NCBI GenBank assembly: GCA_031401815.1
Contig: JANNRW010000221.1
Coordinates: forward strand, 1 to 15,678
Direction of reading: 5' to 3'
DNA from: JANNRW01 sp031401815
GTDB taxonomy: Bacteria > Desulfobacterota > Desulfuromonadia > Geobacterales > DSM-12255
Length of the DNA: 15,678 nucleotides
In this document: piece after piece, positions 8,329 to 15,562 of the stretch
How positions within the stretch are numbered: position 1 is the first letter of the stretch
Layout: the number at the start of each line of letters is the position of its first letter
The notes under the pieces: model-generated
Database searches by the model: none
What the model saw: only the letters and a program-made list of their open reading frames with translations
What the model was told of the DNA's origin: nothing
Program-made: the position numbers and the translations under genes

Positions 8329-8408
8329 TCCTAACGTTGTACATACCGGAGCTGAGCCGACAAGCGAAGCGTCCGAGTGAGCGATAGCGAACTAAGAATG
8401 ATCCAGGC
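8329..8408 (-). other. attC-like (integron cassette recombination) site, degenerate
   Basis: On the minus strand, right after the ATPase stop codon, the DNA reads GCCT..., then an imperfect palindrome with arms TCGCTCACTCGGACGC and GTCGGCTCAGCTC around a short TTCGCTT centre, and ends in ACAACGTTAGGA. This resembles an attC: the imperfect L''/L' dyad and the GTTAGG of the R' box (GTTRRRY, with A in place of the final pyrimidine). The R'' side is poor (GCCTGGA rather than GCCTAAC). Orientation and position, between the stop of one gene and the start of the next, are as in a gene cassette array. A decayed or chromosomal-integron-type attC is the best reading; a chance hairpin remains possible. 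Confidence 0.45.
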
Positions 8409-10991
8409 CTAATTAAAGTCGTCGAAAATATTTAATACTTCATCAAAATCAATCTTCAAGGAATTAAGGTCGGGCTTGTCAGGGATTTCGTCAGGGTTTG
8501 TGTGGCCGTCGATAAAGCTACAACAACGACCGAAGATTGCGGAAAGCCTCTCGCGATGCTTTTCAAGCTTCTCTACATTTATGCGCTCAAAACTCGTAAG
8601 AGCTACATTTCGGCGATACCTTTTCACCGTGTCACACAGAATATGTTTTTCAACAATTATCTCAATTGCAGAGCGTAGCTTACCATATCCTTTGATTGCA
8701 AGTTGATCTCTACGTTCAGCTCTCTCTTCAGCAGGAAGGTTGAATATCCCGTTAATCTCGCCCTTGTATTTTTTGAAAGTTTCTTCTATGGGAGTAAGCA
8801 TTTCATATAGAAAACCTGTGTTCTTCTCGTCCTTCAGAACTTCATACATCTTTAGTTTTACCTTGGAATAAGAAGGCCCATCGCAAATTTGCTTAATGCT
8901 ATTGAGAAGAAGAATACTATGGGTAAAAATTACAGCTTGCCTTTCTTTGGAAAGCCTCAGAAGTCGCCTAGCAACTTCTTCAATAATTTTGTGATCAAGA
9001 CTGGTAACAGGATCATCAAAGACAACGGGAGACTTGCCTTTGTCGAATTGCAACTCAGTTAAAAATTCAGCAAGAGCAATTGCTTTTTGCTCTCCTTCAC
9101 TCAAGATCTCATTCAACTTGTAACTGTCACTGATAGATTGAACAATTTTCGACTGACCTTTGTCCGTCTTAAAACTCATTTCAACAGGTATAGTAGAACG
9201 TCTAAAATTCTTTAATTCAGCGTCAAACAACTCCTGAAATTCACCCGCAACCAATTCATTTCTTGCAGCTGTCGTCTTCCCGCTGATAGCTCTGGACGAG
9301 AACAGCTTAGAGTAAGACTCAAGAACGTGTTTGACTTTAAACTTAGCAACAACATCAACAACGTCTGTTTTCTTCTCGCTGAGTTTCTTCCTATCTTCAA
9401 ATTCATTGATTGCCTTTTGGAGAGTAGACTCAACTTCCTTAAGCTTTGTAAGAATTTCCTTTTTATCTTTGAGCGCTGCATCAGTGCTTTCCCTTTTTTG
9501 GGTCAGGGATGAAACAGTGTCTTCAAAAGAAATATCCAGTTTATACTTTTCAAATTCTTTTGTGTCTTGGCCAGAGACAATTTTCTTTAGCTTGGTAATA
9601 GCTGAAATATATTTACCGATAAAATCCGGTTGAATAGCAACAGAATTCTCATTTGTTCCATATACAGCAAGATGAAATTTGCAGTCCTCCGAAAGGGCGG
9701 CGATTTTATCAGCAAAAATATTTATAGACCTTTGAACGTTGCGAATATCTTGTTGGGTTGTGTCATTTAAGACTTTGCGATAACTCTTCAATAATTCAAA
9801 AGAAGTCTTGTCAGATAATTTTTGTTGGCAATAAACGCAAACCTCATCCTCACCAGAAGGATAATCTTCTGTACCAAGCTTCGTGATGTATTGATCTGCG
9901 GCTTTTATAAACGCCAAGAACTCAGGAGACTCATAAAGCTCAACACCTTTTTCCTCGACAATATCTTTTATGCCTACTTGTTCTTTGTTCTTGAGTCCTT
10001 CCAAGCGAGAAAGGCTTGCTGCAAATCCAGATAAAGACTCTTCTGAAACTTCTTCTTTGTGTCCCTCAACGACTTTCTTGAGCCTATCCAGTTCAGAGAT
10101 ATGCTGGTTCAGCTCACGGATTTCTTTCTCAAGCAGCTCCTTATTAACTTTTTTTACTTCTTCTTTTTTCCCCTTGAGGTCAGCCTCATGCTCACAAGTA
10201 AACGAAGAAAGAGCATCAACCTCTTCGTCCTTGGTATCTTTGTTCAAAGAATTGATTAGCTTTTGCACCACTGTGCCTTCATGTAAATTTTCTTCCCACG
10301 AAAGGGATGTGTCGATAATATCAATCTTTGATTTGTGAAGCTTAGATAAAGCAGCCAACTCATCTGTCAAAACAGTGAACAGATGAAACCCAATAGGGCT
10401 TACCAACAAATTCCGTTCACCATCTAGACTCAAATGAACGCAATTGTTATTGAAAAATGATATTCCAGCTAAATCAATGCACTCATTTGCACCATTCCAA
10501 GTGAAAATTTGATTTGATCCTCCTGCTTTGTAATCAATCAATGCAGACTGCTTGCAATCACAGTCGCCATTCACGTCAGGATGTATATTGGTCACAGCAT
10601 CATAACAGTAGCCAAAATTTTTGAGCACGCGGCCATAGCCAGTTTTACCAGTACCGTTTTCCCCATAAACAACGGTCATATTAGGAGAAAACTCAAGAGT
10701 TTGCCCAGGTGCTAGACGGTTTACGCCACAAACATTACTGATTCTTACAAGTTCAATATCTACTTCTGAAACAGTAATAGTGGGCCTTATGATTTCAGGA
10801 GTTTCTTTTCCCTTTTCTCCAAGACCAAGGCCATGTAAGAAAGCAGAGTAAACTTCACTCCTTTCATCTTCAGCTAAGCCACCTTCTTTTAGGACAACTT
10901 TTTGAACAAGAAGCTTTGCCCAATTTCCAGCATCCTCAGCCCACTCCCACAAATAGTCGATTACATCTCTTTTGGCTTCAGTTGTAGACAT
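8409..10991 (-). CDS. Large SMC/Rad50-like AAA (ABC-type) ATPase with CxxC motif
   Basis: 860 aa from the ATG at 10991, chosen for its AAGGAG 6 nt upstream; a TTG 20 codons earlier is possible but lacks support. After an N-terminal helical region (1-~75) come Walker A GENGTGKT (110-117), long charged coiled coils (~265-335 and ~490-560) flanking a CVYC motif at 385-388 that could bind zinc like the hook of Rad50 or RloC, the ABC signature SEGEQ (631-635), Walker B VVFDD (656-660), D-loop SLDH (664-667) and the switch histidine in THS (H691). The ATPase core is complete. The C-terminal 160 residues carry no nuclease motif I trust. Proteins of this AAA_13-like class act as sensors or regulators in anti-phage modules such as RloC/PrrC, Septu and AbiL, usually with an effector. 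The next gene, HEPN-like, is the likely effector. The gene is markedly AT-rich compared with the methylase operon, a sign of separate acquisition. Confidence 0.88.
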   Translation of the reverse strand: MSTTEAKRDVIDYLWEWAEDAGNWAKLLVQKVVLKEGGLAEDERSEVYSAFLHGLGLGEKGKETPEIIRPTITVSEVDIELVRISNVCGVNRLAPGQTLEFSPNMTVVYGENGTGKTGYGRVLKNFGYCYDAVTNIHPDVNGDCDCKQSALIDYKAGGSNQIFTWNGANECIDLAGISFFNNNCVHLSLDGERNLLVSPIGFHLFTVLTDELAALSKLHKSKIDIIDTSLSWEENLHEGTVVQKLINSLNKDTKDEEVDALSSFTCEHEADLKGKKEEVKKVNKELLEKEIRELNQHISELDRLKKVVEGHKEEVSEESLSGFAASLSRLEGLKNKEQVGIKDIVEEKGVELYESPEFLAFIKAADQYITKLGTEDYPSGEDEVCVYCQQKLSDKTSFELLKSYRKVLNDTTQQDIRNVQRSINIFADKIAALSEDCKFHLAVYGTNENSVAIQPDFIGKYISAITKLKKIVSGQDTKEFEKYKLDISFEDTVSSLTQKRESTDAALKDKKEILTKLKEVESTLQKAINEFEDRKKLSEKKTDVVDVVAKFKVKHVLESYSKLFSSRAISGKTTAARNELVAGEFQELFDAELKNFRRSTIPVEMSFKTDKGQSKIVQSISDSYKLNEILSEGEQKAIALAEFLTELQFDKGKSPVVFDDPVTSLDHKIIEEVARRLLRLSKERQAVIFTHSILLLNSIKQICDGPSYSKVKLKMYEVLKDEKNTGFLYEMLTPIEETFKKYKGEINGIFNLPAEERAERRDQLAIKGYGKLRSAIEIIVEKHILCDTVKRYRRNVALTSFERINVEKLEKHRERLSAIFGRCCSFIDGHTNPDEIPDKPDLNSLKIDFDEVLNIFDDFN

Positions 10992-10995
10992 TAAT

Positions 10996-11003
10996 CTCTC
11001 CTT
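10996..11003 (-). promoter_or_regulatory. Ribosome binding site fixing the ATPase start
   Basis: AAGGAGAG followed by ATTA and the ATG at 10991. It is the best Shine-Dalgarno match near the gene and the reason for rejecting the upstream TTG at 11051. Confidence 0.75.
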
Positions 11004-11082
11004 GAATCTATCACAGGTCCCGGAAGGGGACGTTCTTGAAAACTTTACCAACTGACCCTTGCCCTCTCAAATCAACTTTTTA

Positions 11083-11155
11083 GTCGCGGTAGGGATGCCG
11101 TTTACCCGGCACCCCCCGCACAGATCCGTACATGCGGCACTACCGCATACGGCTC
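11083..11155 (-). ncRNA. Group II intron 3' end: domains V and VI, truncated intron
   Basis: On the minus strand, 11155-11122 is a 34-nt hairpin starting GAGCCGTATGCGG and closing CCGCATGTACGGATCT, the size and layout of group II intron domain V (AGC triad at its 5' side, a 2-nt bulge on the 3' strand). It is followed by domain VI (11121-11083), a stem of GTGCGG...TGCCG with CGGCA...CCTACCGCGAC in which an A is bulged 8 nt before the 3' end, as expected for the branch point. The predicted splice end is the C at 11083, 92 bp upstream of the large ATPase start. No reverse transcriptase ORF or domain I lies upstream within the space before unrelated repeats (about 11216 on), so this is a remnant that cannot splice alone. 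Confidence 0.8.
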
Positions 11156-11215
11156 CTGCCTCGGGTCAGACGCAGAGGCGTTGTTCCGGATATGGACAAA
11201 GACCCAGTACCGGAG

Positions 11216-11346
11216 CTACACATTTCACAAAATCTCAAACAGGCCACTTCACGAACCTGCAATTTCAAACAATAGGACATTGGCTGGGTCTCGATGCTAA
11301 CTTCTATGGGGTCGCGTCTACACTTTTCACTTTGTGAAATGTGTAG
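11216..11346. repeat. 16-bp inverted repeat pair flanking a short unexplained block
   Basis: The 16-mer TTTGTGAAATGTGTAG occurs on the plus strand at 11331-11346 and, identical, on the minus strand at 11231-11216. The 11331 copy overlaps the loop and right arm of the 49-bp hairpin. The ~75 bp between the copies that lie outside the hairpin hold no feature I recognise. It is consistent with a small inverted element or with rearrangement at a shared sequence next to the intron remnant. Confidence 0.7.
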
Positions 11347-11356
11347 ACGCGACCCC
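11308..11356. repeat. Long near-perfect hairpin, REP-like
   Basis: Arms of 23 nt (11308-11330 and 11334-11356) pair with a single mismatch around a TTT loop. The outer ends are GGGGTCGCG and CGCGACCCC. Outer GGGGTC/GACCCC ends recall the palindromic REP-type elements mobilised by REP-associated tyrosine (Y1/IS200-like) transposases; that link is from memory. No transposase gene is in the window. It could also stop transcription entering from the broken AAA gene, although no clear T-run follows on the minus strand. Confidence 0.75.
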
Positions 11357-11381
11357 TTTGCTTTGCGACCCCTTTGCTTTG
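11350..11381. repeat. 16-bp direct tandem repeat, two copies
   Basis: CGACCCCTTTGCTTTG at 11350-11365 is repeated exactly at 11366-11381, abutting the hairpin and using its GACCCC end. It marks the point where similarity to the ATPase family in the broken gene stops, so it is probably a duplication made at insertion or by slippage. Confidence 0.85.
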
Positions 11382-11795
11382 CCTCAGGAGTTGTCTGCCT
11401 GCTTCCCAGTTCCCACCAGCCGGTAGAACCGTCTTTATAGTACCGTGCTTCATCATTGATAATAAAAGCTTCATCAGTAGTTGGCGCAAGCTTGAAGCGA
11501 AGCCGTTCGGGCCGAATCTTGTTTCAACCTCTATCTGTTCTGTTACCTTTGGGCCGTTAAAAAGAAAATCATCACTTCCGCCGCCATCAGCGATATAGGC
11601 CTGCAAATTTGCGCTGGCAAGTCCCGGCAAGGGCAATTCCATCATGGCTCGTAACATACGGAAGAAATCTATGAAATTACTTTTCCCCGCACCGTTTCCA
11701 CCGATGAGGACGTTCAAGTTTGTAAGCTCGAAGTTCTCTAACGCTCGAATCGATTTGAACCCTTTTATCGTTAGTTTATCTAGTGATTGTGTCAT
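11382..11795 (-). pseudogene. Broken AAA_21-type (RecF/OLD-like) ATPase gene
   Basis: The first ~95 residues are a normal N-terminus for this ATPase class: LTIKGFKSIRALENFELTNL, then Walker A GGNGAGKS (residues ~33-40), and ...VETRFGPNG. After that the reading frame gives an unlikely sequence. Adding one base at 11500/11501 restores a family-like reading, FRFKLAPTTDEAFIINDEAR and then YYKDGSTGWWELG, to about 11382, where the coding sequence runs into the tandem repeat and hairpin. Family members are usually about 350-400 aa with signature, Walker B and a C-terminal lobe, all missing here. The uncorrected frame could still be translated to a stop at 11304 (163 aa), but with no working ATPase. 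No good Shine-Dalgarno precedes the ATG. It is probably a dead relic of an earlier defence gene. Confidence 0.8.
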
Positions 11796-11901
11796 GTTTA
11801 TTTACCCCACGTTAACTGGCATATGGTTGATCGGCGATTTTATTGGAACAGTCCGGTCTTTGATTGGCAACTTCCTTTATTACGATAATTTCAACTTTTC
11901 T

Positions 11902-11907
11902 TGTCAA
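11902..11907 (-). promoter_or_regulatory. Possible -35 box upstream of the broken ATPase gene
   Basis: A perfect TTGACA on the minus strand in the 155-bp AT-rich gap between the protease stop and the broken gene. The best -10 candidate (TAATAA) is 19 bp downstream and weak, so promoter activity is uncertain. The gap holds nothing else I can support. Confidence 0.25.
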
Positions 11908-11950
11908 ATTATGTGGGTTTGATACCGGTGGGTGCCTTAATGCTATCCGT

Positions 11951-14497
11951 TCAGACTTCAACTTCAATGGGAATCCCAACTGCCTGTGCTACCGGGGTCC
12001 ATATATCAACGTCCTGACCGGGAGTTTCGATTGACAATATCAGGGAGTATCTAGCCAGCCTGCGGTCGTTTTCCCCTTTCTTATTGTTCTTCCACCAACC
12101 GGACACAGGGAATACTGCCACAGCACCACGCATAGCAAGGTCAATGGCTGGCCCTATCCAGATGTCGGTATGGAGGGAGCCTTTCTCGCGCCCCTTCGCG
12201 CCAAAGAACCATTGATCCGAATCGGCCTCGGTACTTGGCTTATGCTCGTCCTCAGCCAATGCTTTGGCGTTAATTCTTTTTCGAAAATCATCGGTTGATT
12301 CAGTTCGACGGCGCAAGTCAAACCTAAGACCATGAGAAGCATAACTATAGCGCCGAACCCATCCGCGAGCACCGGGATTCGGTTCAATAAAGTAGGAAAG
12401 GGTGACCCTGAGACGCACATCAACATCCGCAAGGTCGGCAAGGACTTCGGTGGGCCATGGCAGGTCATGGAGATGCATCTCTCTCATTTTCCCATCAGTA
12501 TCAAACGGTGAAATTGTATCTTGAACAATCAAGGTTAACGCATCGGACCCGCTACGTAATGCACGGTTAAGATCTGGTACGCCCATGCCATATCGGCGTT
12601 GGAGAACGGTACGCTGCTCTTTTCGATTGGTCGCCTGGAAATGCCGCTGCATGGTCGTTGTCCATTCCGCTGAATGGATGATTAGCGCTCGGACTGTTTC
12701 TGGCCATAGCGATGGATACTCTGCCAAAATGGAGGCACCTAAGTGGGCCGCCTGTGCAGTGGCAGCGCTTGTGGCATTGGTAAGCGTGAGGAGGCGTGTG
12801 TTCGAAAGAGGCGCATTCGTTGTGAGAATTTGGAGGGAATCTGGCGTGTCAAAATTCTCGCCCATTGGAGACACCGCAATATTGCCGCCTTCCATAACCA
12901 CGTCGGGCTTGATGGGCCACACACGATTGAAAGTAACCGATGTTCGGCTGAATGGTGAAAGCTCACCTTGTTGAGCGACGGGAGACCACCCATCAAAATC
13001 TGGTTCCTCGACCGAGTCAAGTGTCGTGTATGCACCGACGGTGAGGGCATTCCATGCTTGCGTCGGATCTTCGACCGGAGAAAGATCACTTCTGACCAGA
13101 TGGTTTACTTCAAACGTATCGACGTTACCGGCTGATATTAGAAACAATCGGCGAATGTCGGCATCAGCGTCTAGAAAGGTTATACTCGACTCTGTGACGT
13201 CGATACTTAATCCTGAAGACAATGCGTCTATGGCCGCAGACCATGAGGAAGGCTGTCCAAAGAAGATTTCTGTAGAACCTGCGGTCGGCAAACTTGCAGA
13301 AGGTGCAGTGACAGCCATCGAGAAAACTCTTCGGCGGAAAGGCGCTGAAATCTCTACTTGGCTGGCTGCCGTAGCAGTTAAAGCACCATAGTTTTCCGGA
13401 ACATTGGCCTGATGTGTACGTGGAGGCAAGATTTTTACAGATTCGAGCCTGTGCCGAAGCTGAACAGGGCCGCTATCCACTATTGAAGCTCCAACATCTC
13501 CATATAGAGCCAACCCTGCCATTTCGGTGCCATGACTGTGATGGTCACCTGTCCCCCAATTGGGGTCACAAGCATGACAGTCAGTTGTCAAAAGAGATGG
13601 TGCAAGAAGCGGATGTGGTTGGTGTACGCCGGTATCGATTATACATACCGCTGGAGCTTCGCCACCCGCAGCAGTGGTTCGCTCAGCAAGTTCGGTCACC
13701 CATTCCGCTTGATCTGACGCTGGTTCACCAGCAAGCATGGTTGCAACTTGACGAGGACGGCGCAGTTCGGCGAGCCCATCCAAGACATCCAATGCTTGGG
13801 TTAATTGCGTAGGTCGAGCCTCAACAAGAACTACTGTCCTATTGTTAAAACCTAAAGACCGGTGCCCCATACGAGCGCCAACTGCATTGACGAAGACTGA
13901 GAGGGGTTCCAATTCCAAACCACCACCCTGGCGACGCAACCAAATTTCCCACCAAACCACGCTATCATCTTGGGGGAACTCATCAGGTGGGTCAGTCCAC
14001 AGCTCTTTCAATGAAGCCAGCCCAATTGATCGAATCCGATCAACCAAATTTAGGTGCTTGGGCTTTGTTTCATCTGCGGTATCAATGTATTGCTGTAGAC
14101 GAGACAAAAAGTACCCGAGCTTACCGTCAGGAATGTAGACGGTTGCTTTTTCCACCAGTTTCCCGTCTATTTCAATGAGTTGAACCGAAAGAAGCTCAGG
14201 GTGCTTCTTCCCGGCTGTTGGGTCGAGACTTTCTAGCGCAAGTTCTAGCCCGGAGAAACTCTGAAAGGTTACATAAATTCCTTCGCAACGTTCCTGCGTC
14301 TCTACAGTACACTGATTCCTACGCTCCAACCCTGATTGGCTGGCAGCTCTAAGTTCAAATGAAAGTCGTTCACCTAACGCTCGGCGGTCCTCAAGTATCG
14401 GATGCGCTTGGCCTTTGATCGTTCGTGGAGGTGGTTTAAATGGCTCGGCTTGAGCGCGTCGTTGGATGAGAATGTGAGGACGATTTCTGGGTGCCAT
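11951..14497 (-). CDS. ietS: Subtilisin-like (S8 family) serine protease, IetS-like
   Basis: 848 aa, cytoplasmic by sequence: no signal peptide or membrane segment at the N-terminus (MAPRNRPHILIQRRAQAEPF). Residues 1-~270 are an accessory region. The S8 domain follows with catalytic Asp288 in IIDTG, His322 in SHGTEMAG, the oxyanion Asn458 in ISAGN, and nucleophile Ser577 in NATSAATAQAA; the usual Gly of GTSxA is Ala here, so the site reads ATSAA. The C-terminal ~200 residues form a further domain. A ribosome site AGGAAA sits on the stop codon of the upstream AAA+ gene, 12 bp before this ATG, so the two form one operon. This pair matches IetAS, reported as an anti-phage system and earlier as a plasmid-stability toxin-antitoxin pair in which the protease is the toxic partner. 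The symbol is assigned by architecture and memory of the family; the protein substrate is unknown. Confidence 0.85.
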   Translation of the reverse strand: MAPRNRPHILIQRRAQAEPFKPPPRTIKGQAHPILEDRRALGERLSFELRAASQSGLERRNQCTVETQERCEGIYVTFQSFSGLELALESLDPTAGKKHPELLSVQLIEIDGKLVEKATVYIPDGKLGYFLSRLQQYIDTADETKPKHLNLVDRIRSIGLASLKELWTDPPDEFPQDDSVVWWEIWLRRQGGGLELEPLSVFVNAVGARMGHRSLGFNNRTVVLVEARPTQLTQALDVLDGLAELRRPRQVATMLAGEPASDQAEWVTELAERTTAAGGEAPAVCIIDTGVHQPHPLLAPSLLTTDCHACDPNWGTGDHHSHGTEMAGLALYGDVGASIVDSGPVQLRHRLESVKILPPRTHQANVPENYGALTATAASQVEISAPFRRRVFSMAVTAPSASLPTAGSTEIFFGQPSSWSAAIDALSSGLSIDVTESSITFLDADADIRRLFLISAGNVDTFEVNHLVRSDLSPVEDPTQAWNALTVGAYTTLDSVEEPDFDGWSPVAQQGELSPFSRTSVTFNRVWPIKPDVVMEGGNIAVSPMGENFDTPDSLQILTTNAPLSNTRLLTLTNATSAATAQAAHLGASILAEYPSLWPETVRALIIHSAEWTTTMQRHFQATNRKEQRTVLQRRYGMGVPDLNRALRSGSDALTLIVQDTISPFDTDGKMREMHLHDLPWPTEVLADLADVDVRLRVTLSYFIEPNPGARGWVRRYSYASHGLRFDLRRRTESTDDFRKRINAKALAEDEHKPSTEADSDQWFFGAKGREKGSLHTDIWIGPAIDLAMRGAVAVFPVSGWWKNNKKGENDRRLARYSLILSIETPGQDVDIWTPVAQAVGIPIEVEV

Positions 14498-14509
14498 GTC
14501 AGTAGTTTC

Positions 14510-15487
14510 CTAGATATTTGTGCCAGTACGCCGCTCTATTAAAGCGTTAACAAGGCTGGCAGTGGAAATGCTACATTTTCCGGAGAGAATAACGTCCTTC
14601 GCTGCTCTCTCTGCGGCAAGAGTTATCTCTGAATGGCTCAAACCAGAAGCAGCTTCCTTTACCTTCGGCCAGGCAATCTTGCCAAGAGTGACGCCTGCCA
14701 GCCTATTTTTAATGACCTCACAAATCACTTCACCTGTTGGCAACGGGTACTCGATAACTGAATCAAAACGACGAAACATGGCACGATCAAGGAGTTGGGG
14801 ATGATTGGTGGCCGCTACGAGAAGGCTGTCGGATTCGTCGTTTTCGATAAACTGCAAGAAGGAGTTGAGGACTCTTCGGATTTCCCCTACATCGTTCGCG
14901 CGAGCCCTCTCTCCGCCCAAGGCGTCTACTTCGTCGAAAAGATAAAGACCACGTGTCTGCACCAATGCATCAAAGACCAATCTGAGTTTCGCCGCAGTTT
15001 CTCCCATGAATTTTGTGATTAGGCCATCCAGCCTAATCGTGAAGAGTGGTAGATTAAGTTCTCCTGCCAACACACCAGCAGACATAGTTTTTCCGGTTCC
15101 AGGTGGTCCAACGAGGAGGAGTTTGCGCAAAGGATGAAAGCCTTTAGCCTTTAAACGGTCTTGCTGACGTTGCTCAAGCAGGGCTCTATCCAATTGTTGT
15201 CGTACATTCGATTCAAGAATAATGTCGCACTTCCGAATGCGGGGATAACTTGCAGTCAGCAGACCGACTAGTTCTCCTCGAGGTTGGGCCACTAGAATGG
15301 GACGCGGTGCGCCTTTGCCAAGTGACTTTCGAAGTGTGTCGACGAGGTCGCGCAGTTCTTGCGCAAAACGATTTTGTCCACCCCGTGCAGCGCCAGCAGC
15401 AACTTGCAATGCAATGGAATAAAATCGAGGGTCATCGCCCTCTGCGTGACTTTTCACCAGTGCTTTTAACTGTTCTGATGTAGCCAT
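14510..15487 (-). CDS. ietA: AAA+ ATPase partner of the S8 protease, IetA-like
   Basis: 325 aa from the ATG at 15487; the ATG two codons earlier (15493) lies only 2 nt after AGAGAGG, while 15487 has 8 nt. A helical N-terminal region (1-~85) precedes a classic AAA+ module: Walker A GPPGTGKT (127-134), Walker B LYLFDEVDAL (D185, E186), sensor 1 in AATN (N228), arginine finger in FRRFD (~239-240), and sensor 2-like GLSHSEI (~282-288). The fold is that of FtsH/spastin-like remodelling ATPases. It is the first gene of a two-gene operon with the protease. In the IetAS pair the ATPase is regarded as the controlling or antitoxin partner; the likely job here is to restrain or feed the protease, which is inference from the known pair. 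All ATPase residues appear intact. Confidence 0.85.
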   Translation of the reverse strand: MATSEQLKALVKSHAEGDDPRFYSIALQVAAGAARGGQNRFAQELRDLVDTLRKSLGKGAPRPILVAQPRGELVGLLTASYPRIRKCDIILESNVRQQLDRALLEQRQQDRLKAKGFHPLRKLLLVGPPGTGKTMSAGVLAGELNLPLFTIRLDGLITKFMGETAAKLRLVFDALVQTRGLYLFDEVDALGGERARANDVGEIRRVLNSFLQFIENDESDSLLVAATNHPQLLDRAMFRRFDSVIEYPLPTGEVICEVIKNRLAGVTLGKIAWPKVKEAASGLSHSEITLAAERAAKDVILSGKCSISTASLVNALIERRTGTNI

Positions 15488-15495
15488 GGACATTG

Positions 15496-15502
15496 CCTCT
15501 CT
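15496..15502 (-). promoter_or_regulatory. Ribosome binding site of the IetA-like gene
   Basis: AGAGAGG on the minus strand. Spacing is 8 nt to the ATG at 15487 and 2 nt to the ATG at 15493, favouring the shorter protein. Confidence 0.6.
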
Positions 15503-15512
15503 GTAAAAATAA

Positions 15513-15562
15513 GCTAAAAGCGCCCTCTAGTTTTAGCGGAATTATTTAGGTATTTTAAAATA
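15513..15562. promoter_or_regulatory. Candidate operator/promoter region upstream of the IetAS-like operon
   Basis: A 7-bp inverted repeat GCTAAAA-N11-TTTTAGC (15513-15537) lies just upstream of the ribosome site, and a 12-bp perfect palindrome TATTTTAAAATA (15551-15562) lies just beyond. The palindrome includes TAAAAT on the minus strand, one mismatch from a -10 box, but no convincing -35 was found. Autoregulation would suit a toxin-antitoxin-like operon; this is inference. The rest of 15563-15678 shows no gene I can support. Confidence 0.3.

Noticed and set aside
8409..8990. PrrC/RloC anticodon-nuclease site (R-x3-E...H) in the C-terminal part of the large ATPase
   Set aside because: R803, E807 and H830 can be lined up, but the E-to-H spacing is shorter than I recall for PrrC/RloC, and such a loose pattern arises easily by chance.
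11017..11031. Small hairpin GTCCC-N5-GGGAC as a terminator or intron insertion signal
   Set aside because: The stem is only 5 bp and no T-run follows on either strand. It lies downstream of the intron 3' end, not in the 5' exon where class C introns sit.
10992..11051. 20-residue N-terminal extension of the large ATPase from a TTG at 11051
   Set aside because: It needs a TTG start with no good ribosome site, while the ATG at 10991 has AAGGAG at ideal spacing. The extension reads like leader sequence.
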